DNA of 5,119 nt, taken from positions 1-5,119 of the forward strand of contig DATDPZ010000022.1 of NCBI GenBank assembly GCA_035292525.1. Direction: 5' to 3'. This document shows, one piece after another, positions 1 through 5,119 of this stretch. Each line of letters starts with the position of its first letter. Within the stretch, counting starts at the first letter, position 1. This stretch comes from VBAS01 sp035292525 (GTDB lineage: Bacteria; Bacteroidota; Bacteroidia; Chitinophagales; Chitinophagaceae). The position numbers and the translations under genes were made by a program. The notes beneath the pieces were generated by a model that worked only from the letters and a program-made list of their open reading frames with translations, was not told the DNA's origin and did not search any database.

Positions 1-70
1 AACTATTGTACTACAGAACAATGTGGGAGCCCTTCGACAAGCTTCGGGTAAATCCGTTAACTGCCATATC
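1..70 (+). rRNA. 3' end of a 5S rRNA-like sequence, interrupted and cut by the window edge
   Basis: The segment reads like the last part of a Bacteroidota 5S rRNA. GTACTAC (9-15) leads into a short hairpin, in which CTACA (11-15) pairs with TGTGG (22-26) around the loop GAACAA; this corresponds to helix IV. GTGGGAG (23-29) and the terminal TAACTGCC (58-65) also match what I remember of 5S 3' ends. A terminator follows immediately, as expected at an rRNA operon end. In a normal 5S only about six bases (AGTAGG) separate GGGAG from the terminal strand; here 28 bases (30-57) lie there, so the molecule would be about 22 bases too long and loop E and the end of helix IV/V would be disturbed. It may be a pseudogene or a lineage-specific 5S. 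The 5' half is outside the window. Recognition is from memory, so chance similarity remains possible. Confidence 0.5.
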
Positions 71-78
71 TATTATTT

Positions 79-106
79 AAAGCCTTATTAAAGATGAGGC
101 TTTTTT
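79..106 (+). terminator. Rho-independent terminator downstream of the 5S-like sequence
   Basis: AAAGCCTTA (79-87) pairs with TGAGGCTTT (95-103) to give a nine-base-pair stem with one G-T wobble and a seven-base loop (88-94). A run of six T residues (101-106) covers the end of the stem and the bases after it. The position, ten bases or so after the 5S-like terminal strand, fits the end of an rRNA transcript read on the plus strand. The reverse strand also has an A-rich/T-rich flank, so some activity for the opposite direction, towards the end of the hydrolase gene, cannot be excluded. Confidence 0.7.
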
Positions 107-230
107 AAGACCAGAACTTTTTACTGTTATTCTTTTGCACAACCATGATGCAGCACTGTCGTTGCAATTGATATTTTTCAGATGAAGCAGAAAATTAGCG
201 GCGGCTGCGGTTAGGCTGCGCGACGGCTCT

Positions 231-1181
231 CTAGTACCGTCTGTGTTGTTTCTCCAGAAAGGCTAGTAGGCGATCGAATGTCGCGATAATTACTGGATCC
301 CACATTGCCCCATCAAATCCATGCCCGCGGTCGACCATTTCAAAGAATTGGTGCTGCACTCCATGTCGCTCAAATTCTTTGGCCATCAAAACAGATTGCT
401 CAAACGGAACATCTGTGTCCTTATCCCCGTGAAGAAGCACCGTCGGCGGATAATCTTTGGTAACATTTCGAAGTGGACAGAATGAGTCAAATAATCTCGG
501 TTCCGTGTGTGGATCATGCCCCACCACTTCCATTGGCCAAAGGCCTTGTTGACGTGTGTAAAGATAGAAAGGACCCCGGTGGGTGCCCAGATCGTCGGAA
601 ATAAGCCGCGTCCCGACGGCCTTGTATGCCTCCTCCTTTGACACGGGAGGCTGCCGGTTGTAAAACGAGTCAGGCCGGCTATACCATTCGGCAGCAATGT
701 CACCATAGCCGTAAAAAGATACTATTGCCATAGGCCGAGGATTCAGCCGGAAGCCAGCCATCAGCGCCAGATACCCTCCCGCCGAATGTCCGATGACAGC
801 GATGCGATTCGGATCAATCCGAAACAGCTTTGGACCCTCGATCCGTACCCATCGATATGCATCTTCAAGATCCACGAGTATCTGACTCAACTTAGTCTGA
901 GGTGCCAACCGGTAATCTATCGCAATGATCGTATAACCAGCGTTTAGATATCTTTCAGCCTGGCCTTGGTTCAACCACCTCCGGCTTCCCATTATCAGTG
1001 CGCCACCATGTAGCCACAAAATGGCAGGCCTGACACTGTCGTCAGGTTTCCGGTAAACGTCTGCGCGAATGCGAAGATCTCCTATGGCCTTATAAGTGTA
1101 GGTACTTCTTACAATCTCTTGGCCGTCAGTGTTAAGGCCGGCAATTGACAAGAGCAGAACTAAAAATCCTATTCGTGTCAT
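231..1181 (-). CDS. Secreted alpha/beta-hydrolase (esterase/lipase, BD-FAE/HSL-like)
   Basis: The 316-residue product is a serine hydrolase of the alpha/beta fold, probably a carboxylesterase acting on small acyl esters or acetylated sugars; the substrate cannot be read from sequence. A hydrophobic N-terminus (residues about 5-16, ending near NTDGQ) looks like a signal peptide, so the enzyme is probably exported to the periplasm. The oxyanion-hole motif HGG is at 58-60, DYRLAP at 89-94, the nucleophile elbow GHSAGG at 131-136 (Ser133), the likely catalytic Asp255 in HGDKDTDVP and His287 in RGHGF. All core elements are present and the length is normal, so it is probably functional. The ATG at 1181 gives the signal peptide directly; no strong ribosome-binding site precedes it. 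G+C is much higher (33/60 at 781-840) than in the right-hand genes, suggesting transfer. It stands alone between the 5S-like terminator and a transposase remnant. Confidence 0.9.
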   Translation of the reverse strand: MTRIGFLVLLLSIAGLNTDGQEIVRSTYTYKAIGDLRIRADVYRKPDDSVRPAILWLHGGALIMGSRRWLNQGQAERYLNAGYTIIAIDYRLAPQTKLSQILVDLEDAYRWVRIEGPKLFRIDPNRIAVIGHSAGGYLALMAGFRLNPRPMAIVSFYGYGDIAAEWYSRPDSFYNRQPPVSKEEAYKAVGTRLISDDLGTHRGPFYLYTRQQGLWPMEVVGHDPHTEPRLFDSFCPLRNVTKDYPPTVLLHGDKDTDVPFEQSVLMAKEFERHGVQHQFFEMVDRGHGFDGAMWDPVIIATFDRLLAFLEKQHRRY

Positions 1182-1319
1182 AGCCTGAAATTTTATTGAA
1201 GGTAGAGATTATTTAGAGAATTTACACCTGTTTTCCGCACTTTTTAAAAATGTCTTCTGAAACCCTTTATTTTACTGAGTTGGGTATTGGAAATGGGTGT
1301 CCCGATGTTACTTTTAGGG
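1182..1319. other. AT-rich divergent gap between hydrolase and transposase remnant
   Basis: These 138 bases separate two divergently read genes and must hold the hydrolase promoter and, if it survives, the left end of the insertion sequence. Base composition switches here from the GC-rich hydrolase to AT-rich DNA. I looked for the terminal inverted repeat by comparing this stretch with 1912-2249 and found no matching pair, consistent with loss of the right end of the element. A weak minus-strand sequence TACCTTCA, complementary to about 1198-1205, distantly resembles the Bacteroidota -7 box TAnnTTTG, but I see no convincing -33 TTTG partner. Confidence 0.4.
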
Positions 1320-1329
1320 ATGTTTTTAA
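1316..1329 (+). repeat. 14-base direct repeat, copy 1 (copy 2 at 2165-2178)
   Basis: AGGGATGTTTTTAA occurs here, across the start codon of the transposase remnant, and again at 2165-2178 upstream of the NRDE gene. The match stops abruptly on both sides, though both copies are followed by A-rich sequence. It may mark a remnant of a second IS copy or simply be AT-rich coincidence. Confidence 0.3.
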
Positions 1330-1912
1330 GGAAAAAGAAAAATAATTCCGGAAGTACTTCAGTGCAGATTATATCTAAAGCGAGGGGTAAATATGCATTG
1401 GTAAAAACAATTGGTTCTGCCATTAGTGAACAGGAAATACAGAAGTTATGGTATTTAGGCAAACAGGAATTAGAACGCTTGGCGGCCAATCAAAATTGTT
1501 TGTTTCTGAAAATGACACCCTTGTTGAACAGGTATTTGAAAACCTGCAAAATGCGAGCATACGAACTGCCGGTTCTGAATTAATTTTCGGGAAGATATAT
1601 AATTACATTGGCTTTGGAGCTATCAAAGAACAATTATTCCGGCATCTGGTAATTGCCCGTTTAGCTTTTCCATTAAGCAAATTAAAGACGATTGAATACC
1701 TCTATCGCTATCAGGGTGTAATGCTTGATATTGATGCTATTTACAGGTTTTTAGATAAGTTGAACAGTAAGTTCAAACAGCAGGCCGAGCAGATAGCATT
1801 TACCTATACACAAAAGATTTTAGACGGTAATATCAGTGTGGTATTTTATGACATGACAACCCTGATTTTACCGGAGGCCAATGGATGTACCGAAAGCCGG
1901 TGTTTGCTTTGA
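1320..1912 (+). pseudogene. Truncated, frameshifted IS1634-like (IS4-superfamily) DDE transposase
   Basis: The start MFLRKKKNNSGSTSVQII followed by GKYALVKTIGSA is the typical opening of IS1634-type transposases, so the ATG at 1320 is preferred over the upstream in-frame TTG 1287, ATG 1293 and ATG 1305. Reading continues in this frame to KQELERL (about 1484). The family-like sequence then resumes in the -1 frame (GGQSKLFVSENDTLVEQVFENL, then ELIFGKIYNYIGF) and runs to VVFYDMTTL (about 1839-1865), which carries the first catalytic Asp. After that the similarity stops and the frame ends at 1912. The frame break near 1466-1484 fits a one-base deletion; no slippery heptamer is visible there. Family members are usually about 500-600 residues, so roughly two-thirds, including the second Asp and the Glu, is missing. 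No activity is possible from this copy alone. Both IS ends are unidentified. Confidence 0.85.
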
Positions 1913-1952
1913 ATGATGATTACTGATTTTTTCTAACTGGTCTTACTCGTGG

Positions 1953-1978
1953 TTAAAATTGTTGACCGGTGATTTTAA
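1953..1978. repeat. Short inverted repeat TTAAAAT / ATTTTAA
   Basis: TTAAAAT (1953-1959) and ATTTTAA (1972-1978) are exact reverse complements separated by 12 bases, with possible G-T pairs continuing into the loop. The stem is all A-T and therefore weak. The T-rich tract starting at 1986 lies seven bases further on, so this may be a poor terminator for the truncated transposase transcript, or an incidental palindrome in AT-rich DNA. Confidence 0.35.
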
Positions 1979-2132
1979 TAGTGGCTTTTATTTTCTTATT
2001 CTTTTTTTCTTTTTGTCGCCATCATTTAGTGTTGTTCTCTTTGTAATACAAAGATCCATTACTGAATTCGCAAACAATTGATGATATAAATGGCAAGATC
2101 ATTTGTCTTGAATGGATACAGATTGCCAGAAC

Positions 2133-2159
2133 AGGATGACATCCACCTTTGTCATTTTT
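2133..2159 (+). terminator. Possible weak terminator hairpin upstream of the NRDE gene
   Basis: ATGACA (2136-2141) pairs exactly with TGTCAT (2150-2155) around the loop TCCACCTT. Flanking A, G, G (2133-2135) can extend the stem with the T residues that follow, two of these as G-T wobbles, and the T run reaches 2159. It would stop transcripts entering from the left before the NRDE promoter region. The stem is short and has only two G-C pairs, so it could also be chance. Confidence 0.3.
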
Positions 2160-2164
2160 CCGAC

Positions 2165-2178
2165 AGGGATGTTTTTAA
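2165..2178 (+). repeat. 14-base direct repeat, copy 2 (copy 1 at 1316-1329)
   Basis: This copy of AGGGATGTTTTTAA lies 72 bases before the NRDE start codon, just after the weak hairpin at 2133-2159. In copy 1 the ATG within the repeat begins the transposase; here the same frame reads only Met-Phe-Leu-Asn-Lys before losing any transposase likeness, so it is not a gene start. Confidence 0.3.
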
Positions 2179-2191
2179 ATAAAAGCTATTA

Positions 2192-2216
2192 TTGTATTTA
2201 TAAAAAACTAAATTCG
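2192..2216 (+). promoter_or_regulatory. Candidate Bacteroidota-type promoter for the NRDE/ATP-grasp pair
   Basis: TAAATTCG (2209-2216) resembles the Bacteroidota -7 element TAnnTTTG, and a TTG at 2192-2194 could act as the -33 element. The gap of 14 bases between them is shorter than the roughly 19-21 usual in this phylum, so the -33 match is doubtful. A start site a few bases after the -7 box would leave a leader of about 28 bases before the ATG at 2250, in which no Shine-Dalgarno sequence is seen, as is common in this phylum. Confidence 0.3.
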
Positions 2217-2249
2217 GATTGGCTTTGCTGCCAGTAAACTCATTTAACC

Positions 2250-2975
2250 ATGTGTACTGTCACTTTTATTCCATTGAAAGACCGTGTTTATCTTACATCA
2301 AACCGAGATGAAAAGATAAGCCGGAAAAAAGCTTTTATACCTGAGCCGGGCAGGTACAACAATCAGCATTTTCTGTTTCCAAAAGATGCAGATGCCGGAG
2401 GCGCCTGGATCCTGGCAAAAGAAAACGGGGATGCAGCTGTTTTGCTGAATGGAGCATTTGTTAATCATGTTCACCAGCCTCCATACAGAAAAAGCAGGGG
2501 TATAATTTTATTAGATTTAATGGTTGAGGATAAACCAACCGCTCATTTTACAAATATGAACCTGGAAAATATCGAACCATTTACTGTTATTTTAAAGGAA
2601 TGTGATACCTTAAATGAACTTCGGTGGGATGGGAAAAAACACTATGTAAAAAAATTATCCGGACAGGAGCCGATGATCTGGTCTTCAGCCACATTATATG
2701 ATCCCCTGGTGATTAAACAAAGAGAAGCATGGTTCTTTGAATTTATAAAGAATAATCCAACGCCTTCACAGGAAGATATTTTCAGCTTTCATCAGTTTAC
2801 CGGTGGCGGCGATTTACGTAATGATTTACTGATGTATCGTGACGGGGTCTATTCAACAGTAAGTATAACCAGCATTGAATTGACCAACGATCAAACCAGT
2901 ATGATTTACCTGGACCTGGCGGATGACAAAAAATATAAAAGTGATTTCACCAGAAAAGCGATCCCCGTTAAGTAG
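2250..2975 (+). CDS. NRDE family protein (TANGO2 homologue)
   Basis: The 241-residue product belongs to the NRDE/TANGO2 family. It begins MCTVTF with Cys at position 2, has the naming motif N18-R19-D20-E21 in TSNRDE, then DADAGGAW (46-53), LLNGAF (65-70), SRG (82-84), WSSATLYDP (144-152) with a following KQRE, and a late YSTVS segment (201-205). Order and length match the family. I recall the family as having an Ntn-hydrolase-like fold, in which Cys2 would be exposed after Met removal, and the eukaryotic members being linked to haem or lipid handling; the bacterial function is not established. No signal peptide is present, so it is probably cytoplasmic. The ATG at 2250 is fixed by the conserved MCT start. 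Its TAG stop overlaps the GTG start of the ATP-grasp gene by one base, pointing to co-translation. Confidence 0.92.
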   Translation: MCTVTFIPLKDRVYLTSNRDEKISRKKAFIPEPGRYNNQHFLFPKDADAGGAWILAKENGDAAVLLNGAFVNHVHQPPYRKSRGIILLDLMVEDKPTAHFTNMNLENIEPFTVILKECDTLNELRWDGKKHYVKKLSGQEPMIWSSATLYDPLVIKQREAWFFEFIKNNPTPSQEDIFSFHQFTGGGDLRNDLLMYRDGVYSTVSITSIELTNDQTSMIYLDLADDKKYKSDFTRKAIPVK

Positions 2976-4033
2976 TGTTTCGCCGTTTGTCATACCATCC
3001 TTTTTTTATTAAATTATTTCATTGGGAATACTGGCCCTTTCATATTGTCTATATTCCTGTTTATATTTATTGGTGCTGGTTAGGAATAAAAGCCAGGTCG
3101 TTTTTCTTTTTCAATACTTCCAACCCAACCATCCCGAACGGCGGCTTCCTGATGGAATCAAAAAAAATAATTTATGATTTAATGCCCCAGGAATTTTACC
3201 CGGCTACAATTCTTTTTCAGCCCGGAACAGCTTTTCCTGAAATTTCAGATCGTATCAGTAAAGCCGGTATTAAATTTCCGGTGATTGGCAAACCCGATAT
3301 CGGTATGAAGGGCATGGGTGTAAAGAAACTGGAAAATGAATTTGAATTATTAAAGTATGCAGGAGAATCAAAAGTTGATTTTCTGGTGCAGGAGTTTATT
3401 GATTTTAAAAACGAAATCGGAATTTTTTATTATCGCTATCCCCATAAAGAGAAAGGATACATTTCCGGAATTGTGCGGAAAGAATTTCTTGCGGTAAAAG
3501 GAGATGGGGAATCAACAATAGAAGAATTAGTCAGGAAAAATAAACGGTACATTTTACAGCTACCGGTTCTTTTCAAAACAAAGAAAGATGAACTAAGTAT
3601 TGTGTTGAAGAAAGGCGAAGAGTTTATATTGGTTCCCTATGGTAATCATGTTCGCGGAGCAAAATTTATTGACGACAGCCATTTGATTGATGAAGAACTT
3701 ACTCTTGTTATTGATAAAATATGTAAAAAAATAGATGGGTTTTATTTTGGCCGGCTGGATATTCGTTTTAATACCTGGGATGAACTCAGGCAGGGAAAAA
3801 ATTTTTTTGTTATCGAACTGAACGGCGCCGGCAGCGAACCCACTCATATCTATGATCCCAGGCATTCTGTTTTTTTTGCGTGGAAAGAAATTATCAGGCA
3901 TCTGAATATTATGTGGCAAATCAGCCGTATAAATCATAACAGGATTACAAGACCCTATATGAGTACCCGATCGGGATTAAAAATGCTTCGGGAAAACAGC
4001 AGGTATATTAAAATGATAAAGACCGCTTCCTGA
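2975..4033 (+). CDS. ATP-grasp ligase-like protein with an aromatic N-terminal segment
   Basis: The 352-residue product has the ATP-grasp fold found in carboxylate-amine ligases and D-alanine-D-alanine ligase, a name such proteins often carry in databases; the true substrate is unknown. FPVIGKPDIGMKGMGV (101-116) supplies the ATP-binding Lys106 and glycine-rich loop, LVQEFI (137-142) the adenine-binding hinge, RLDIRF (260-265) a metal-binding Asp262, and VIELNGAGSEP (279-289) the metal ligands Glu281 and Asn283. Residues 16-46 (HWEYWPFHIVYIPVYIYW to RSFFFF) are very rich in W, Y and F and may dip into or cross the membrane. The start is GTG at 2975, inside the TAGTG overlap with the NRDE stop; the next in-frame ATG (3152, Met60) would remove the aromatic block and the NGGFLMESK segment, so it is less likely. 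No Shine-Dalgarno sequence is seen, which supports translational coupling. Confidence 0.87.
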   Translation: MFRRLSYHPFFIKLFHWEYWPFHIVYIPVYIYWCWLGIKARSFFFFNTSNPTIPNGGFLMESKKIIYDLMPQEFYPATILFQPGTAFPEISDRISKAGIKFPVIGKPDIGMKGMGVKKLENEFELLKYAGESKVDFLVQEFIDFKNEIGIFYYRYPHKEKGYISGIVRKEFLAVKGDGESTIEELVRKNKRYILQLPVLFKTKKDELSIVLKKGEEFILVPYGNHVRGAKFIDDSHLIDEELTLVIDKICKKIDGFYFGRLDIRFNTWDELRQGKNFFVIELNGAGSEPTHIYDPRHSVFFAWKEIIRHLNIMWQISRINHNRITRPYMSTRSGLKMLRENSRYIKMIKTAS

Positions 4034-4069
4034 GTAAGTTTATTTTTTGAGAAGAAATTATTTCCTTTT
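4034..4069. other. Short convergent gap between the two gene pairs
   Basis: Only 36 bases separate the stop of the ATP-grasp gene from the stop of the Rieske gene on the other strand. The gap is AT-rich, with T runs useful to the plus strand (4043-4048 and 4066-4070), but I found no stem long enough to call a bidirectional terminator. GAAAT (4054-4058) and ATTTC (4060-4064) are complementary but too close together to fold. Confidence 0.5.
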
Positions 4070-4432
4070 TCAGTTAAATAATCCAAACAAGCCGCCCGAA
4101 ATCTCAATTCCTATATAAACTCCATCTGCTCTTGTTTCCACCGGCCAGTGTTTCAAATAATAACCTTCGCCACTTATATTGCGTCCGGTTTGAATATTAT
4201 ATTTATAACGATGTAACGGGCAAACAACATTACCAGTTGCATCTATATGGCCATCGGCCAAGAGGCCGCCGGCATGCGGGCATTTATAGGCAAAAGCAAA
4301 AAATTCATTTTGGAATTTTCCGATGCAGATATTTTTCCCTTTCAGCTCTGCCACGGCAATCTGGTTTTCGGAAAAAACAAATTCGTTGATGTGATCTGCT
4401 ACTTTATGCCAGGTATATTTTTTTTCAGCCAT
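4070..4432 (-). CDS. Small Rieske [2Fe-2S] protein
   Basis: The 120-residue protein is a single Rieske domain of the soluble ferredoxin/NirD-like kind, binding one [2Fe-2S] cluster. The ligands are visible: Cys51-Pro-His53 in YKCPHAGG and Cys71-Pro-Leu-His74 in VVCPLHRYKYN, with 17 residues between the pairs, in the normal range. GRNISGEG and YLKHWPVE follow, as in other small Rieske proteins. There is no signal peptide or membrane segment, so it is probably a cytoplasmic electron carrier or the ferredoxin part of an oxygenase or reductase; no oxygenase or reductase partner lies in the window. The ATG at 4432 shares its A with the TGA stop of hflX (TGATG), so translation is probably coupled to hflX, an association whose meaning is unclear. 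Confidence 0.92.
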   Translation of the reverse strand: MAEKKYTWHKVADHINEFVFSENQIAVAELKGKNICIGKFQNEFFAFAYKCPHAGGLLADGHIDATGNVVCPLHRYKYNIQTGRNISGEGYYLKHWPVETRADGVYIGIEISGGLFGLFN

Positions 4433-5119
4433 CAGTAAAGAAATCCGGTTTTGTAAGGATACCGCACTTTATAAACTTCTCTTACTTTTTCAAGAATTGT
4501 TTTACGGAGCAGATCTATATTTCTTTTTTCTGTTGCAGAAATAAATATTGCATTGCCCTGTGTTTCATTATCCCATCGGTCACGCAGGTCTTCCAGCAGT
4601 TCTTTTTTTACAGGTTCTTCCAGCCATTCATCAAATGTAATTTTTTCATACAGGTCCATTTTGTTGAAAATGGTGATCATGGGCTTATCAAATGCTTTTA
4701 TATCCTGTAAAGTCTTATTTACTACGCCAATCTGTTCTTCGTAAGCAGGATGTGAAGTATCAACTACATGCAGGAGAATGTCCGCTTCCCGAACCTCATC
4801 CAGTGTGCTTTTAAAACTTTCTACAAGATGGTGTGGAAGTTTCCGGATAAATCCAACTGTATCGCTTAATAAAAAAGGGGTAGTTTCAAAAACTACTTTT
4901 CTGGTTGTTGTATCCAGTGTGACAAATAATTTATTTTCAGCAAACACATCACTTTTGCTAAGCATGGTCATAATCGTTGACTTGCCAACATTGGTATAAC
5001 CCACGAGTGCCACACGAATAAACTCACCACGATCTTTACGTTGGGTAAAAGCCTGCTTGTCTATTTCGGCAAGTCGTTTTCTTAATAAAGAAATTTTATC
5101 ACGAACAATCCGGCGGTCT
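4432..5119 (-). CDS. hflX: GTPase HflX, C-terminal part (start lies beyond the window)
   Basis: HflX is a GTPase that binds the 50S subunit and splits stalled or heat-damaged ribosomes. The 228 visible codons begin DRRIVRDKISLLRKRLAEID, the end of the charged helical linker, and then the GTPase domain: P-loop GYTNVGKST (G1, visible residues 40-48), TLDTTTRK (G2), LSDTVGFIRKLP (G3), the HflX signature HHLVESFKSTLDE, NKMD (G4) and FISAT (G5). The usual protein is about 400 residues, so the N-terminal HflX domain is cut off by the window edge. The in-frame GTG at 5013 (VALVGYTNVGKST) is internal and not a start, since coding continues upstream to 5119 with clear family sequence. The TGA stop overlaps the ATG of the Rieske gene. 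Confidence 0.96.
   Translation of the reverse strand, partial: DRRIVRDKISLLRKRLAEIDKQAFTQRKDRGEFIRVALVGYTNVGKSTIMTMLSKSDVFAENKLFVTLDTTTRKVVFETTPFLLSDTVGFIRKLPHHLVESFKSTLDEVREADILLHVVDTSHPAYEEQIGVVNKTLQDIKAFDKPMITIFNKMDLYEKITFDEWLEEPVKKELLEDLRDRWDNETQGNAIFISATEKRNIDLLRKTILEKVREVYKVRYPYKTGFLY

Larger units (their letters stand above)
1913..2249. other. 337-base gene-free, T-rich interval
   Basis: No reading frame of convincing length or composition lies here on either strand. The stretch contains a weak inverted repeat (1953-1978), a pyrimidine tract made almost only of T with a few C (1985-2014), a weak hairpin followed by T residues (2133-2159), and the probable leader of the NRDE gene. It is likely what remains after deletion of the right part of the insertion sequence, plus native upstream DNA of the NRDE gene; the junction may be near 1866, where transposase similarity ends. 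Confidence 0.6.

Noticed and set aside
107..230. Possible terminator or small gene between the 5S-like end and the hydrolase stop
   Set aside because: The GC-rich part (200-230) holds a direct repeat of GCTGCG instead of an inverted one, and I found no stable hairpin with a T run on either strand and no plausible small gene.
386..706. 106-codon open frame on the minus strand inside the hydrolase gene
   Set aside because: It lies wholly within the hydrolase on the same strand in another frame and has no recognisable motif, while the hydrolase frame carries clear catalytic motifs.
1244..1489. 81-codon minus-strand open frame over the transposase start
   Set aside because: It is antisense to the well-recognised transposase N-terminus and has no family features.
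1448..1500. Programmed -1 frameshift in the transposase
   Set aside because: No A6G-type or other slippery heptamer is visible near the frame change at 1466-1484, and the gene is also truncated, so simple decay is more likely.
3593..3937. 114-codon minus-strand open frame within the ATP-grasp gene
   Set aside because: It is antisense to conserved ATP-grasp motifs (RLDIRF, ELNGAGSEP) and has no recognisable family features.
4132..4438. Plus-strand open frames (4132-4389 and 4247-4438) over the Rieske gene
   Set aside because: They are antisense to the Rieske ligand motifs and look like low-information translations.
4553..4999. Plus-strand open frames (4553-4744 and 4778-4999) over hflX
   Set aside because: They are antisense to the HflX G-motifs; their Ser/Val-rich composition is typical of reversed coding sequence.
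5011..5013. GTG at 5013 as the start of hflX
   Set aside because: The frame stays open to the window edge and encodes clear HflX linker sequence upstream, so this GTG is an internal valine codon before the P-loop.
1..5119. CRISPR array, tRNA genes, riboswitch
   Set aside because: No regularly spaced repeats, no tRNA cloverleaf with a GGTTCGAAT-type T-arm, and no riboswitch core that I recognise were seen on either strand.

Overview
The window looks like chromosome of a Bacteroidota bacterium, probably of the Chitinophagaceae type. The right two-thirds is AT-rich (for example 21 of 60 bases are G+C at 3481-3540). Start sites mostly lack Shine-Dalgarno sequences, and the HflX, NRDE and ATP-grasp proteins have the character I associate with that phylum. 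The assignment rests on recognition by eye, not on a database search.

Left part (1-1181): the first ~70 bases resemble the 3' end of a 5S rRNA whose late stem is interrupted by about 22 extra bases. A rho-independent terminator (79-106) follows. A complete secreted alpha/beta-hydrolase gene then runs on the minus strand (231-1181). Its base composition (33 of 60 G+C at 781-840) is clearly higher than that of the rest of the window, which suggests lateral acquisition next to an rRNA operon end.

Middle (1182-2249): a decayed 5' fragment of an IS1634-like (IS4-superfamily DDE) transposase. It carries a -1 frame break near 1466-1484 and ends just after the first catalytic Asp. About 340 bases of T-rich, gene-free DNA follow, with two weak hairpins and a possible promoter for the next gene.

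Right part (2250-5119): two tight gene pairs converge. On the plus strand an NRDE/TANGO2-family protein is followed by an ATP-grasp ligase-like protein with an aromatic, possibly membrane-binding N-terminus; stop and start overlap as TAGTG. On the minus strand the C-terminal 228 codons of the ribosome-associated GTPase HflX are followed by a small Rieske [2Fe-2S] protein, overlapping as TGATG. The pairs end 36 bases apart.

I see no CRISPR array, phage gene, toxin-antitoxin pair or defence system. The most open biology is the NRDE/ATP-grasp pair, whose joint function is unknown to me, and the interrupted 5S-like sequence beside a compositionally foreign gene.
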